A model generated the notes under the pieces. That model was not told the origin of the DNA, did not search any database, and saw only the letters and a list, made by a program, of their open reading frames with translations. A program made the translations under genes and the position numbers. Below are positions 7,246-17,327 of a stretch of 64,000 nucleotides of DNA, piece by piece (within the stretch, counting starts at the first letter, position 1; every line of letters begins with the position of its first letter). Source of the DNA: JAEXZL01 sp049943125 (lineage in GTDB: Bacteria > Bacillota > Clostridia > Clostridiales > Clostridiaceae). The DNA is taken from contig NZ_CP188040.1 in NCBI RefSeq assembly GCF_049943125.1, forward strand, positions 1,798,001 through 1,862,000, written 5' to 3'.

Positions 7246-8439
7246 ATGAATATTAATAATGAGAAGCAGGCTGCTTTGGAATCAGCGATGAAGCAGTTGG
7301 AAAAGCAGTTTGGTAAAGGCTCTGTGATGAAGTTGGGTGAGCATTCTAAGATGGATGTGGAAGCTATCCCTTCAGGGGCTTTGGCTTTAGATATAGCTCT
7401 TGGAGTTGGAGGATTGCCTAAGGGAAGGGTTGTTGAAATCTATGGACCAGAATCCTCAGGAAAGACCACTTTAGCACTTCATGCTGTAGCAGAGGCTCAA
7501 AAGAGAAATGGAGCTGCTGCTTTTATCGATGTAGAACATGCTCTTGACCCATCCTATGCAAGGAGATTAGGAGTTAACATCGATGAGCTTATAGTGAGCC
7601 AGCCGGACACTGGGGAGCAGGCTTTAGAGATTACTGAGGCATTAGTGAGATCCAATGCCGTTGATGTTATAGTTGTGGATTCAGTAGCAGCTTTAGTTCC
7701 TAGAGCTGAAATTGAAGGGGAGATGGGCGACTCTCATATTGGTCTTCAAGCAAGGCTAATGTCTCAGGCTCTCCGTAAGCTTACCTCATCTATTAATAAA
7801 TCTAAATGTATCGTGATCTTTATTAACCAATTAAGAGAAAAGATTGGTGTTATGTTTGGTAGCCCTGAAACAACTACTGGAGGACGAGCTTTAAAGTTCT
7901 ATGCTTCTGTGAGACTTGATATAAGGAAGATAGATACTATAAAGGCTGGAGATGAGTTCTTAGGAAGCAGGGTAAGGATAAAGGTTACTAAGAATAAGGT
8001 TGCCCCTCCCTTTAAGCAGGCTGAGTTTGACATAATGTATAATGAAGGAATCTCTAGAGTAGGGAATATAATAGATGTAGGAGTTAAGGAAGAGATAGTA
8101 GATAAAAGTGGAGCTTGGTTTGCCTACAAGGATACACGTCTGGGACAGGGAAGAGAAAATGCTAAGGCTTATCTTAAGGAAAATCCTGAGCTTGCCGTGG
8201 AGATTGAAAATGAAATCAGAAGGAAATACAACCTTCCTACAGTAGGTCTGTCACAGGAAGGAGAGTCAGCTTTAGAAGTTGGACAAGCTGAAGAGGGGGA
8301 CGTGCCCCAAGAAGCTCAGGCTGGCAAAAAAGTAAGGACATCTAGAAAAGCTGCAAAAGCTAAAGAAGAGATAGCAGAGGAGTCTACTGAAGCAGTGATA
8401 ACATCAGAGGAAACAGTGAATACTTCAGAGGAAGAATAA
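7246..8439 (+). CDS. recA: Recombinase RecA
   Basis: A 397-residue RecA: ATP-dependent strand exchange protein for homologous recombination and LexA co-protease activity. It begins with the usual MNINNEKQAALESAMKQLEK and has Walker A GPESSGKTTL, the Walker B strand VIVVDS, the L1 region ALVPRAEIEGEMGDSH and the L2 region INQLREKIGVMFGSPETT. The core ends near residue 330, followed by an unusually long acidic/alanine-rich tail (QEGESALEVGQAEEGD to the end), longer than the short acidic tail of most RecA proteins. AGAGGGG lies before the ATG. No GAAC-N4-GTTC SOS box is seen upstream. Confidence 0.98.
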   Translation: MNINNEKQAALESAMKQLEKQFGKGSVMKLGEHSKMDVEAIPSGALALDIALGVGGLPKGRVVEIYGPESSGKTTLALHAVAEAQKRNGAAAFIDVEHALDPSYARRLGVNIDELIVSQPDTGEQALEITEALVRSNAVDVIVVDSVAALVPRAEIEGEMGDSHIGLQARLMSQALRKLTSSINKSKCIVIFINQLREKIGVMFGSPETTTGGRALKFYASVRLDIRKIDTIKAGDEFLGSRVRIKVTKNKVAPPFKQAEFDIMYNEGISRVGNIIDVGVKEEIVDKSGAWFAYKDTRLGQGRENAKAYLKENPELAVEIENEIRRKYNLPTVGLSQEGESALEVGQAEEGDVPQEAQAGKKVRTSRKAAKAKEEIAEESTEAVITSEETVNTSEEE

Positions 8440-8480
8440 TATCTTATATAAAAACAAATAAATATAGTAAGCTTATCTAA

Positions 8481-8531
8481 AGAGAGATATTAGGGATTAT
8501 TTATAGGATAGTGCCCTTATATCTCTTTTTT
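8481..8531 (+). terminator. Terminator of recA
   Basis: AGAGAGATAT-T-AGGG (8481-8495) pairs with CCCT-T-ATATCTCTTT (8514-8528), with a T run 8526-8531. It lies 42 bases after the recA stop and isolates it from polC. Confidence 0.85.
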
Positions 8532-8601
8532 ATCTGTTACCTAAGATTAAAAAATCCTATATAATGTAATCAGATTTAAATTTATCAGGAGAGGTTTTTT
8601 T

Positions 8602-11600
8602 ATGGCGACTATGAAAAGAGTAAATGAAATTTTCAGCGACTATCCTAGCCGGGGAAATATAACAACTGCCATAGTAGAGTCTGCAGTTCTTAATAAACGA
8701 AATAGAACCATAGAAGTTAAGCTTTCCTCAGATAAGTACATAGAGGTAAGAGAATTTGATACCCTTAGAGCTTTCATTAATGAAAGATTCTCCTTAGAGG
8801 ATGCCATTATCACGGTAAACTACCAGGAGGGTGTTGAGAGAAAGCCTATGGAGGAGGAGCTTAGGGATATAGTTTTTATAGTAGCAGAGAGATATCCTGC
8901 TTTAAAGGCTGTCCTCACCAAGGATTGTAAGTTTTCCCTTGAGGGAAGCTCTATTAACTTTACCTTCAATATGGCAGTTTCAGGCTTTTTTAGATCCATG
9001 AAATATGATTTAAGAATACAGGAAGCTATAAAGGGAATTTATGGTGCCACCTATAAAATCAACTTTATTGATGCTATAACTCCTGAGGAGCTCTTCAAGC
9101 TGCAGGAGGAACAGAGGACTAAGGAAATTCTTATGATTCAAAAGGAAATTAAGGAAGCAATGAGTAATGCTCCTGCACCTGCACCTAAGGAAGCAGATAC
9201 CTCTGCTGGTGGTGAAGGAACTAAAAAGGGTGATCCATTCCTTATCATGGGAAGAAGCACTAATATTAAGCAGCCTATTATAAAGATAACTGACATAACT
9301 CCTGATGAGGGAAGAGTAGCCCTTCAGGGAGAAATATCAAATATAGAAACCAGAGAGCTAAAAAGCGGAAAGACTCTTATTTCCTTTGATTTATACGATG
9401 GCTCCAGCTCCATGACCTGTAAGGCCTTCTGTAAGCCTGGAGAATTCGAAGAGGTTTATAGCAAGCTGACTAAGGCTAAGGGAGTGAAGCTGGTAGGTAG
9501 CTCTGGCTACAGCAAGTTCTCCGAGGAGGTTGAGCTCATTGCCAATACCATCGTAGAAGCAGAGGGAATTAAGAGAGCTAAGAGAATGGATAGGGCAGAG
9601 GTTAAGAGAGTAGAGCTTCACATGCATACTCAGATGAGCCAGATGGATGCCATGTCCAGTGCTAAGGATTTAATCAAGAGAGCCATGAGCTGGGGAATGA
9701 AGTCCATAGCTATTACGGATCATGGGGTAGTGCAGGCCTTCCCTGAGGCTCACAAGCTCTTAGGTAGAGATAATCCTGATATGAAGGTTATCTATGGAGT
9801 GGAAGCTTATCTCGCTCCAGATAAGAAGCCATCGGTAACGAATCCTAAGGGTCAGGACATAGATACTACTTACTGCGTCTTTGACTTAGAGACCACCGGT
9901 TTCTCTGCTGTAACGGAAAAAATCACAGAAATAGGTGTTATGAAGGTTCAAAATGGCAAGGTAATTGATGAATTTGCCTGCTTTGTAAATCCTGAAAAGC
10001 CTATCCCTGCAAGGGTTGTAGAGGTAACAAACATCACCGATGATATGGTTAAGGATGCAGAGACCATAGATAAGGTCTTCCCTAAGCTTTTAGATTTCAT
10101 AGAAGGCAGCGTTCTAGTAGCCCACAATGCAGAGTTTGATATCGGATTTTTAAAACAAAATGCCAAGGTATTAGGCTATGACTTTGATTTTACCTATGTA
10201 GATACCTTATCCTTAGCAAAGGATCTTTTCCCAGAGTATAAGACCTATAAGCTGGGTAGAATTGCAAAGCATATGGGAATAAAGGTAGAGGTTGCCCATA
10301 GAGCCCTAGATGATGTTAATACCACTGTTCAGGTATTCAATGTTATGCTGGAAAAGCTCAAGGAAAGAGGAGCAAAAACCCTAGAGGATATCGATGTCTT
10401 TGGTTCTGATGAGGAGTCTAAAAAAGAAGAATACAAAAAGCTAAGAACCTATCATGCCATTATTCTTGCCAAGGACTATGTAGGCTTAAAGAATTTATAT
10501 AGACTTGTATCCCTATCCCATGTGAACTACTTTTATAAAAAGCCACGTATTTTAAAGAGTCTTTTTAAAAAGTATTCCGAGGGACTTATTATAGGAAGCG
10601 CCTGCAGTGATGGGGAGCTTTATCAATCTATCCTCTTAGGTAAATCTGACGAAGAGATTGAAACCATAGCAGAGGATTATGATTACTTAGAGATTCAGCC
10701 TCTGGCAAACAATGAATATTTAGTGAGAAAAGAAGAGGTGCCTGATAGGGAATACCTGAAGGTTATAAATAAAAGGATTGTGGCCTTAGGAGAAAAGCTC
10801 AATAAGCCAGTGGTAGCTACTGGTGACGTGCACTTCTTAGATCCTGAGGATGAGATTTATAGACGTATATTAGAGGCAGGCCAGGGCTTTAAGGATGCGG
10901 ATAATCAGGCTCCTTTATACCTAAAGACCACCGATGAGATGCTGGAGGAGTTTTCTTATTTAGGAAGGGATAAGGCTTATGAGGTGGTGGTTACTAACAC
11001 CAACATGATTGCTGATATGTGCCAGCAGATAAGTCCTATATCACCAGAAAAATGTCCTCCTCATATAGAGGGCTGTGAGCAGACTATTAAGGACATTGCT
11101 TATGGAAAGGCTCATGAGCTCTATGGAGATCCCCTTCCAGAGATTGTACAGAAGAGACTGGATAAGGAGCTGGATTCCATAATTAAAAATGGCTTCTCCG
11201 TTATGTATATCATTGCCCAGAAGCTTGTTTGGAAATCCAATGAGGATGGCTATCTCGTAGGCTCCAGAGGCTCTGTTGGTTCCTCCTTTGTGGCCAACAT
11301 GACTGGAATCACTGAGGTTAATGCCCTACCACCTCATTATCGCTGCCCTAGCTGCAAGTATTCAGATTTTGAAGACCATGGCTGTAAGATAGGCTTTGAC
11401 CTTCCTGATGCCGATTGTCCTAAGTGCGGAACTAGGATGGAGAAGGATGGAATAGACATTCCCTTCGAAACCTTCCTGGGCTTTAATGGAGATAAGGAGC
11501 CGGATATAGACCTTAACTTCTCAGGAGAATATCAAGCTAAGGCCCATAGATATACAGAGGTTATCTTTGGTAAGGGAACCACCTTTAAGGCAGGAACCAT

Positions 11601-12942
11601 TGGTACCATAGCAGAAAAAACTGCCTTTGGTTATGTGAAAAAATATTATGAGGAAAAGAACATCTCTGTGAATAAGGCAGAGATACTTAGAATATCCAAG
11701 GGATGTACAGGAATAAAGAGAACCTCAGGACAGCATCCCGGTGGAATCATCGTTGTGCCTAAGGGAAGGGAAATCTATGAATTCTGTCCTATACAGCATC
11801 CAGCCGATGACCCTAATTCTGATATAATAACCACGCATTTTGATTACCACTCCATCGACCAGAACCTTCTGAAGCTTGATATTCTGGGTCATGACGATCC
11901 TACGGTAATCAGAATGCTTCAGGACCTTACAGGGGTAGATCCACAGAAGATACCTTTAGATGATAAGGAGACCATGTCCATATTCTCATCTACAAAGGCT
12001 CTGGGAGTTACGCCTGAGCAGATAAACTCTAAGGTAGGTACCTTTGGAGTTCCTGAGTTTGGTACAAAATTCGTAAGAGGTATGCTTTTAGATACTATGC
12101 CTACTACCTTTGCTGACCTTATATGTATCTCAGGACTTTCCCATGGTACAGACGTTTGGCTGGGTAATGCTCAGACCCTCATTGAAGCAGGCACCGTAAC
12201 CCTTAGTGAGGCTGTGTGTACAAGAGATGATATCATGACTTATCTCATAAAGATGGGTCTGCCACCAAACTCAGCCTTTAAGATCATGGAAATAGTCCGT
12301 AAGGGTAAGGCTCTTAAGGATTCAAAGTGGCCGGAATATGAGCAGATGATGAGAGACAATAACGTACCGGAATGGTATATTGACTCCTGCCGTAAGATAA
12401 AATACATGTTCCCTAAGGCCCATGCTGCTGCTTATGTTATGATGGCCTTCAGAATAGCCTGGTTCAAGGTACATATTCCGAGAGCCTATTATGCAGCTTA
12501 TTTCTCCATAAGAGCAAAATCCTTCGATGCAGAATACATGATCTTTGGTAAGGAGAAGGTAATAGCCAAGATGAAGGAGATTCAGGCTATGGGAAATATG
12601 GCTACTCCTAAGGATAAGGATATGTATGATGACCTAGAGATTGTTCTGGAGATGTATGAAAGGGGAATAAAGTTCCTTCCAATAGATCTCTACAAGTCTC
12701 ATCATAACCGCTTCCAGCTGGAGGAGGAAGGCTTAAGACCGCCCTTCAACAGCATAGCAGGTATGGGAGGCATCGCAGCGGAAGCTCTTTACAATGCTGC
12801 TCAGCACGAGGAGTTTAATTCCATCGAGGATATCAAAAAGAGAGCTAAGCTGGGTAACTCCGGTATAGAGCTTTTGAGAAAGTTTGGTTGTCTTCAGGGA
12901 CTTCCTGAAAGTGATCAGATGTGTTTCTTTGATGCTATATAA
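8602..12942 (+). CDS. polC: DNA polymerase III PolC-type alpha subunit
   Basis: A 1446-residue PolC, the replicative polymerase of low-GC Gram-positives, including built-in proofreading. Order of domains: N-terminal region; an OB-fold near 230-320; the PHP domain starting VELHMHTQMSQMDA near residue 337; the DnaQ-like 3'-5' exonuclease with VFDLETTGF near 427 inserted into PHP; a zinc-finger CPSCKY...CPKCG segment (about 915-945); and the polymerase palm with EPDIDLNFSGEYQ near 967. The length is normal for the family. The ATG follows AGGAGAGG. It forms its own transcription unit between two terminators. Confidence 0.98.
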   Translation: MATMKRVNEIFSDYPSRGNITTAIVESAVLNKRNRTIEVKLSSDKYIEVREFDTLRAFINERFSLEDAIITVNYQEGVERKPMEEELRDIVFIVAERYPALKAVLTKDCKFSLEGSSINFTFNMAVSGFFRSMKYDLRIQEAIKGIYGATYKINFIDAITPEELFKLQEEQRTKEILMIQKEIKEAMSNAPAPAPKEADTSAGGEGTKKGDPFLIMGRSTNIKQPIIKITDITPDEGRVALQGEISNIETRELKSGKTLISFDLYDGSSSMTCKAFCKPGEFEEVYSKLTKAKGVKLVGSSGYSKFSEEVELIANTIVEAEGIKRAKRMDRAEVKRVELHMHTQMSQMDAMSSAKDLIKRAMSWGMKSIAITDHGVVQAFPEAHKLLGRDNPDMKVIYGVEAYLAPDKKPSVTNPKGQDIDTTYCVFDLETTGFSAVTEKITEIGVMKVQNGKVIDEFACFVNPEKPIPARVVEVTNITDDMVKDAETIDKVFPKLLDFIEGSVLVAHNAEFDIGFLKQNAKVLGYDFDFTYVDTLSLAKDLFPEYKTYKLGRIAKHMGIKVEVAHRALDDVNTTVQVFNVMLEKLKERGAKTLEDIDVFGSDEESKKEEYKKLRTYHAIILAKDYVGLKNLYRLVSLSHVNYFYKKPRILKSLFKKYSEGLIIGSACSDGELYQSILLGKSDEEIETIAEDYDYLEIQPLANNEYLVRKEEVPDREYLKVINKRIVALGEKLNKPVVATGDVHFLDPEDEIYRRILEAGQGFKDADNQAPLYLKTTDEMLEEFSYLGRDKAYEVVVTNTNMIADMCQQISPISPEKCPPHIEGCEQTIKDIAYGKAHELYGDPLPEIVQKRLDKELDSIIKNGFSVMYIIAQKLVWKSNEDGYLVGSRGSVGSSFVANMTGITEVNALPPHYRCPSCKYSDFEDHGCKIGFDLPDADCPKCGTRMEKDGIDIPFETFLGFNGDKEPDIDLNFSGEYQAKAHRYTEVIFGKGTTFKAGTIGTIAEKTAFGYVKKYYEEKNISVNKAEILRISKGCTGIKRTSGQHPGGIIVVPKGREIYEFCPIQHPADDPNSDIITTHFDYHSIDQNLLKLDILGHDDPTVIRMLQDLTGVDPQKIPLDDKETMSIFSSTKALGVTPEQINSKVGTFGVPEFGTKFVRGMLLDTMPTTFADLICISGLSHGTDVWLGNAQTLIEAGTVTLSEAVCTRDDIMTYLIKMGLPPNSAFKIMEIVRKGKALKDSKWPEYEQMMRDNNVPEWYIDSCRKIKYMFPKAHAAAYVMMAFRIAWFKVHIPRAYYAAYFSIRAKSFDAEYMIFGKEKVIAKMKEIQAMGNMATPKDKDMYDDLEIVLEMYERGIKFLPIDLYKSHHNRFQLEEEGLRPPFNSIAGMGGIAAEALYNAAQHEEFNSIEDIKKRAKLGNSGIELLRKFGCLQGLPESDQMCFFDAI

Positions 12943-12974
12943 AAAAGATAATTTAATGCAGTTTATTAATTAAG

Positions 12975-13010
12975 ATTGCCAGCTATTTTCTTAGCTGGCA
13001 ATTATTTTTT
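12975..13010 (+). terminator. Terminator of polC
   Basis: ATTGCCAGCTA (12975-12985) and TAGCTGGCAAT (12992-13002) form a perfect 11-bp stem with a 6-base loop, followed by TATTTTTTT. Confidence 0.93.
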
Positions 13011-13095
13011 TAGTATATAAAAACTCTTAAGAATATAAAGAAAATTGTCGAAATAATAATTTACAAGTCGAATTTGCTGTGATATATTATTAATG

Positions 13096-13108
13096 GAAAA
13101 ACGTTTTC
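13096..13108 (+). promoter_or_regulatory. cre-like dyad before the sugar operon
   Basis: GAAAAACGTTTTC contains the perfect palindrome AAAACGTTTT (13098-13107) around the central CG typical of CcpA sites, but departs from the full consensus by one base in spacing. It lies 12 bases before the first gene of a sugar-uptake and phosphorolysis operon, where catabolite repression would be expected. Weaker than the cre at 6337. Confidence 0.4.
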
Positions 13109-13120
13109 GGGGGTTGTGTT

Positions 13121-13606
13121 GTGAGAAGAGTAGATGGACTTATCAGAATCATTGCAGCCTTTATTGACTATATTATAGTGTCTCTTCCAGTGTATATCCT
13201 GATAATTGAAATCTTGAAAATTCCCTACTCTCAAGGAGAGGTGCTTCTGAAGCTACTCTTAGCGGTTTATGGAACACTTTTTATGGAGCATATGAATGGT
13301 GCTACCCTAGGAAAATCCTTAGGAGCCTGCAGGGTTAGAGGAAAAGAAGGGACCAAGCCAACTCTAATAGAGCTGGGTATGAGAGAGCTTTTTAAGAGCT
13401 TTTATTTTATTCCAGTTATAGGTTGGGGGCTAGGAATAATCAGTGCTGTTCAGCTATTTGTAGGAGAAGGACTTACTCTTCATGATAGGATAGCTGGAAC
13501 CAGAGTGGTATATGCTTGGGTTAAGGAACAAGAAGGAGAGCATTATGAAAACCTTGATGGATTACACCAGAGCAGAGGATTGGGTAATAGCAGAGAAGGC
13601 CTTTAA
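13121..13606 (+). CDS. RDD-family membrane protein
   Basis: A 161-residue integral membrane protein starting at GTG 13121 (VRRVDGLIRIIAAFIDYIIV). It shows the RDD features: an Arg/Asp-containing first helix (RIIAAFIDYII), a second helix with NGATLGKSLGACRVRG after it, and LTLHDRIAGTRVV near the C-terminus. Three hydrophobic segments are visible. RDD proteins are poorly defined; some act in ion or metabolite transport. The last 62 bases overlap the start of the GH65 gene in another frame, so the two are translationally linked. The role in the sugar operon is unknown. Confidence 0.8.
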   Translation: MRRVDGLIRIIAAFIDYIIVSLPVYILIIEILKIPYSQGEVLLKLLLAVYGTLFMEHMNGATLGKSLGACRVRGKEGTKPTLIELGMRELFKSFYFIPVIGWGLGIISAVQLFVGEGLTLHDRIAGTRVVYAWVKEQEGEHYENLDGLHQSRGLGNSREGL

Positions 13607-15890
13607 CAGTGAGCTTTTAGATAAAGTTGAGGCAATCATGTCTCTGGGAAATGGTTATATGGGCTTAAGGTCAGCAACGGAGGAAAGATATCTCAAGGAA
13701 ACTAGGAATCTTTTTGTGGCGGGGACCTTTAATAAGTTTCATGAGGATGAGGTTACAGAGCTTCCCAATGGAGCAGACCTTATTTCAATAGAGTTTTTTA
13801 TAAATGGTGAGTATTTTACCTTAGACAAAGGAAGCTATAGAGACTATAGAAGAGAGCTGAATATCAGAACCGGTGAGCTTCACAGGTGCTTCATATGGAT
13901 ATCTCCTAAGGGGGATGAAATAGACTTTCATTTCTACAGAATAGTGTCCTTAAAGGATATTCATGTGATAGCTCAAAGAGTTGAAGTAAAAGCCATCAAC
14001 AAGGATCTGGACATAAAAATTCTATCTGGAATAGATGGAAGGATGACTAACAGCGGTTCTCAGCATTTCACCGATGGGGAGAAGCGTTTTTATCATAAGA
14101 AATATATGCAGTTTATCCAGAGCACCACGGAGAGCAATATTGATTTTGTACATACCAGTACCTTAAGCTTCTTTAAGGGAAATATGTCCTTTGAGCCAGA
14201 GAGCAGCACCATTATGGATAGAAGAAGGATTTACAGCAGCTTCAAGGTAAGTCTTAAAGCTGGAGAGGGTATGACTATAGAAAAGGTATCTAATGTTCAT
14301 ACCTCAAGGGATTTAGATAATCAAGGACTTTCCCTTGAAGAGCTACAGGACAAGGCCTTAAAGGAGCTGAAGTCTGCAGAGGCTAAGGGTTATATATCTC
14401 TAGCCCATGAATCAGCAAAGGCCTGGGAGGAAACGGTATGGAACAGCTGTGACATTAGCATCTCTTCGGCGGAAGCCTTTGATCAGCTGGCTATCCGTTT
14501 TGCTCAGTATCATTTAAGGATTATGACTCCTTACCATGACAATAGGATGAGCATTGGTGCAAAGGGGATTTCCGGTGAAGGCTATAAGGGTCACAGCTTC
14601 TGGGATACGGAGATATTTATACTTCCCTATTACATCTTTACCAATCCAAAAGAAGCAAGAAGACTTTTAGAATATAGATATCTTACCCTGCCGGGAGCAA
14701 GAAGAAAGGCAAGAGAAAATAATTACAGGGGAGCAATGTTTCCCTGGGAATCAGCCTGGCTTGAGGATGGAGAGGTTACTCCTGTATGGGGCTCTGCTGA
14801 CATAGTCACGGGAATGCGTACTAAGATATGGTCTGGTTTTATAGAGCAGCATATAAGCGCCGATATTGCCTTTGCTGTATGGCAGTATTACATGGCCACT
14901 GGGGATCAGGAGTTCATGGATACCTATGGCTATGAAATAATTTTTGATACTGCTATCTTCTGGACATCAAGGCTGGAGTATTCTGAGGAGGATAAGCTGT
15001 ATCATATCAATGATGTGGTAGGCCCTGATGAATACAAGGAGCATGTGGATGATAATGCCTTTACTAATTACATGGCCTACTGGAATATAGAAAAGGCCAT
15101 GGAGTATTGTGATCATATAAAGGCTAATAGCAAAGAGGTTTATCATAGGCTTGATAAGGTTCTGGACCTTCGGGGAGCCTATAGAGAATGGCTGGATAAA
15201 AAGGATAAGATATATCTTCCAAGGGCTAGAGAAGAGGATGGGGTAATGCCTCAGGATAAAACCTATCTGACCCTAGAGGATATAGATTTATCAAAATACA
15301 AGAAGCAAGAACAGGTTGGATTAATGTTCCTTGATTATAATCTGGAGCAGGTTAATAAGCTTCAGGTTTCAAAGCAGGCAGATATAATGATGCTTTTCTT
15401 CCTTTTAGAAGGAAGGTTTTCTATGGACATTAAAAAGGCAAACTGGAATTATTATGAGCCAAGAACTCTCCATGATTCCTCCTTATCCCTTTCTACTCAC
15501 TGTGTACTAGCTTCTGATATGGGAGATAGGGCTTTAGCTTATAACCTATATAAAAGAGCCTGCAGGATAGACCTGGGAGAAAATATGCACTCCTCAAAGG
15601 ATGGAATCCATGCAGCTTCTATAGGTGGCATGTGGCAGTGCATAGTATATGGTTTTGGGGGAGTGAGAATGGTGGATGGCCACTTGAGAATAGAACCCAG
15701 GCTGCCAGAAGCCTGGAGGGAGCTGAGCTTTACTATAGAGTGGAGAGGACAAGCTCTCAGGCTTACCATTGATAAACAGAAGCTCATAATAGAAAATCTC
15801 ACAGGAAAAGAGGAGGTAACCTTCCTCCATGGGGGAAGAACCTACAGGCTGCTACATAAGCTTGAGCTTGCTATGAATGATAAAAAGTAG
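13545..15890 (+). CDS. Glycoside hydrolase family 65 disaccharide phosphorylase
   Basis: The ATG at 13545 (MKTLMDYTRAEDWVIAEKAF) is preferred because AAGGAG lies 7 bases upstream, inside the RDD gene. The 781-residue protein has the GH65 layout: N-terminal beta-sandwich, helical linker, (alpha/alpha)6 barrel with GHSFWDTEIFILPYY, and a C-terminal beta-sheet domain. The general-acid Glu is in VVGPDEYKEHVDDN near residue 495. It has no signal peptide, so it acts in the cytoplasm, splitting an alpha-glucobiose with phosphate into beta-glucose 1-phosphate and glucose. Kojibiose, trehalose, nigerose and maltose are all possible substrates; the sequence alone does not decide. No beta-phosphoglucomutase is in the window. 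Confidence 0.9.
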   Translation: MKTLMDYTRAEDWVIAEKAFNSELLDKVEAIMSLGNGYMGLRSATEERYLKETRNLFVAGTFNKFHEDEVTELPNGADLISIEFFINGEYFTLDKGSYRDYRRELNIRTGELHRCFIWISPKGDEIDFHFYRIVSLKDIHVIAQRVEVKAINKDLDIKILSGIDGRMTNSGSQHFTDGEKRFYHKKYMQFIQSTTESNIDFVHTSTLSFFKGNMSFEPESSTIMDRRRIYSSFKVSLKAGEGMTIEKVSNVHTSRDLDNQGLSLEELQDKALKELKSAEAKGYISLAHESAKAWEETVWNSCDISISSAEAFDQLAIRFAQYHLRIMTPYHDNRMSIGAKGISGEGYKGHSFWDTEIFILPYYIFTNPKEARRLLEYRYLTLPGARRKARENNYRGAMFPWESAWLEDGEVTPVWGSADIVTGMRTKIWSGFIEQHISADIAFAVWQYYMATGDQEFMDTYGYEIIFDTAIFWTSRLEYSEEDKLYHINDVVGPDEYKEHVDDNAFTNYMAYWNIEKAMEYCDHIKANSKEVYHRLDKVLDLRGAYREWLDKKDKIYLPRAREEDGVMPQDKTYLTLEDIDLSKYKKQEQVGLMFLDYNLEQVNKLQVSKQADIMMLFFLLEGRFSMDIKKANWNYYEPRTLHDSSLSLSTHCVLASDMGDRALAYNLYKRACRIDLGENMHSSKDGIHAASIGGMWQCIVYGFGGVRMVDGHLRIEPRLPEAWRELSFTIEWRGQALRLTIDKQKLIIENLTGKEEVTFLHGGRTYRLLHKLELAMNDKK

Positions 15891-15996
15891 CTACAATTGA
15901 GGAATTTATACACTTATAATTCGGAAAATTATGCCTATTTATGTGCTTTTAATATATGAAGTACTTTAAATAAGATAAAACAAGGGAGTTGTGACA

Positions 15997-17253
15997 ATGA
16001 AAAAATTACTAGTATTGGGATTAATCTCAACAATGCTTCTATCCTTTACTGCTTGTGGTAATAAGGATAAGGCTGATGCTGGAAGCACTGAAGGTAAAAC
16101 CCTAACCGTAGGAATATGGGGAGGAAATGATGCAGAAGCTGCTGCTCTAGATAAGGTGGTTTCTGACTTTGAAGAAAAAACTGGAGCTACTGTTGAGCTT
16201 AAGACTTATACAGACATAAACACTCAGCTTCAAGCTGATTTTATAGGAAAAACAGCACCAGATGTATTTTATGTAGATGGAAGTATGTTCCCTTTCTATG
16301 CTTCCTTAGGAGTTCTTGAAGAGCTTGATAAAGAAGAGATGGGAACAGACAAGTACTATGAAAATCTATTAGCTGCATTTACTGCAGAGGACGATAAGGT
16401 ATATGCAATACCAAAGGATGTTTCTACACTAGCAATGTATGTTAATACAGACCTATTAGCTGAAGTGGGAATGACCGTAAAGGATATTCCTGGTTCTTTA
16501 GAAGAGATGGTTGATTTCTTACCTGAGCTTCAAAAGAAGCTTGATGATAAATTCGGTGCAGGACAAGTTACTGCTATGACCTACAATCAAGATTTAGCTA
16601 GAAATCTTCACCTTTTTGAAAGAAATGGTGGAAGCGTTGTGGATGAGAATGAAAATTCAACCTTAAGTAGTGCAGATACTCTTAAGAACATAGAATTCAT
16701 GATGGATTTAGTAGCTACTGATGCTTATAAGACTCCTGCTGAGCTAGGTCTTGGTTGGAATGGAGAAGTTTTCGGAACTGGTAAGGCTGTTATCATGGAA
16801 GAAGGAAACTGGGTTTATGGAAATCTTGTACAGAACTATCCAGAAATAAATTTTGAAGTTATAGATATGCCATCCTACTTAGGAGAAAAAAGCTCCATGT
16901 CCTTTACTGTTGGATACGCAATATACAATGGCTCTGAAAATAAGGAATTAGCTAAGGAATGGATAAAATATGCTACTGGTGAAGGAATGGCTACCTGGTG
17001 CTCCGGTGCAGGAGTATTACCTTCTAGTGCAGAAATTGCAGAGGTAATGGATGTAGAATCAGATCCAGTATGGAAGGTGCATTTAGATCAAGTAGAGTAT
17101 GCAGTTCCATGGCAGAAGGGAACTACAATATCAATAGTTAACTCCGCTTACCAGAATTTCATACCATCAGTTGTTAAGGGTGAAAGAACTCTTCAAGATG
17201 CTATGGAGGCTTCAGATAAGCAAGCCAACGATGAAATAGCAAATTCAAAGTAA
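15997..17253 (+). CDS. Sugar ABC transporter substrate-binding lipoprotein
   Basis: The ATG at 15997 has AAGGGAG 8 bases upstream; the in-frame GTG at 15991 is too close. The 418-residue protein starts with a lipoprotein signal peptide, MKKLLVLGLISTMLLSFTAC-G, with Cys as the lipidated residue. It is a family 1 extracellular solute-binding protein with LTVGIWGGNDAEAAALDKVV at the mature start and the MalE-type signature region TAPDVFYVDG. It captures an oligosaccharide outside the membrane for the two permeases downstream. Its substrate is probably that of the GH65 enzyme. Confidence 0.92.
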   Translation: MKKLLVLGLISTMLLSFTACGNKDKADAGSTEGKTLTVGIWGGNDAEAAALDKVVSDFEEKTGATVELKTYTDINTQLQADFIGKTAPDVFYVDGSMFPFYASLGVLEELDKEEMGTDKYYENLLAAFTAEDDKVYAIPKDVSTLAMYVNTDLLAEVGMTVKDIPGSLEEMVDFLPELQKKLDDKFGAGQVTAMTYNQDLARNLHLFERNGGSVVDENENSTLSSADTLKNIEFMMDLVATDAYKTPAELGLGWNGEVFGTGKAVIMEEGNWVYGNLVQNYPEINFEVIDMPSYLGEKSSMSFTVGYAIYNGSENKELAKEWIKYATGEGMATWCSGAGVLPSSAEIAEVMDVESDPVWKVHLDQVEYAVPWQKGTTISIVNSAYQNFIPSVVKGERTLQDAMEASDKQANDEIANSK

Positions 17254-17261
17254 AATATACT

Positions 17262-17302
17262 AATGTGCCTTCTTAGTAGTTAGTTGCTTGAGGGCACATT
17301 TT
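17262..17302 (+). terminator. Intercistronic hairpin after the binding-protein gene
   Basis: AATGTGCC (17262-17269) pairs with GGCACATT (17293-17300), followed by TTACTT. It lies between the binding-protein gene and the first permease. Such hairpins commonly partly terminate or stabilise the upstream message, giving more binding protein than permease. Confidence 0.65.
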
Positions 17303-17327
17303 ACTTAATAGGAAAGGAGCGAATATC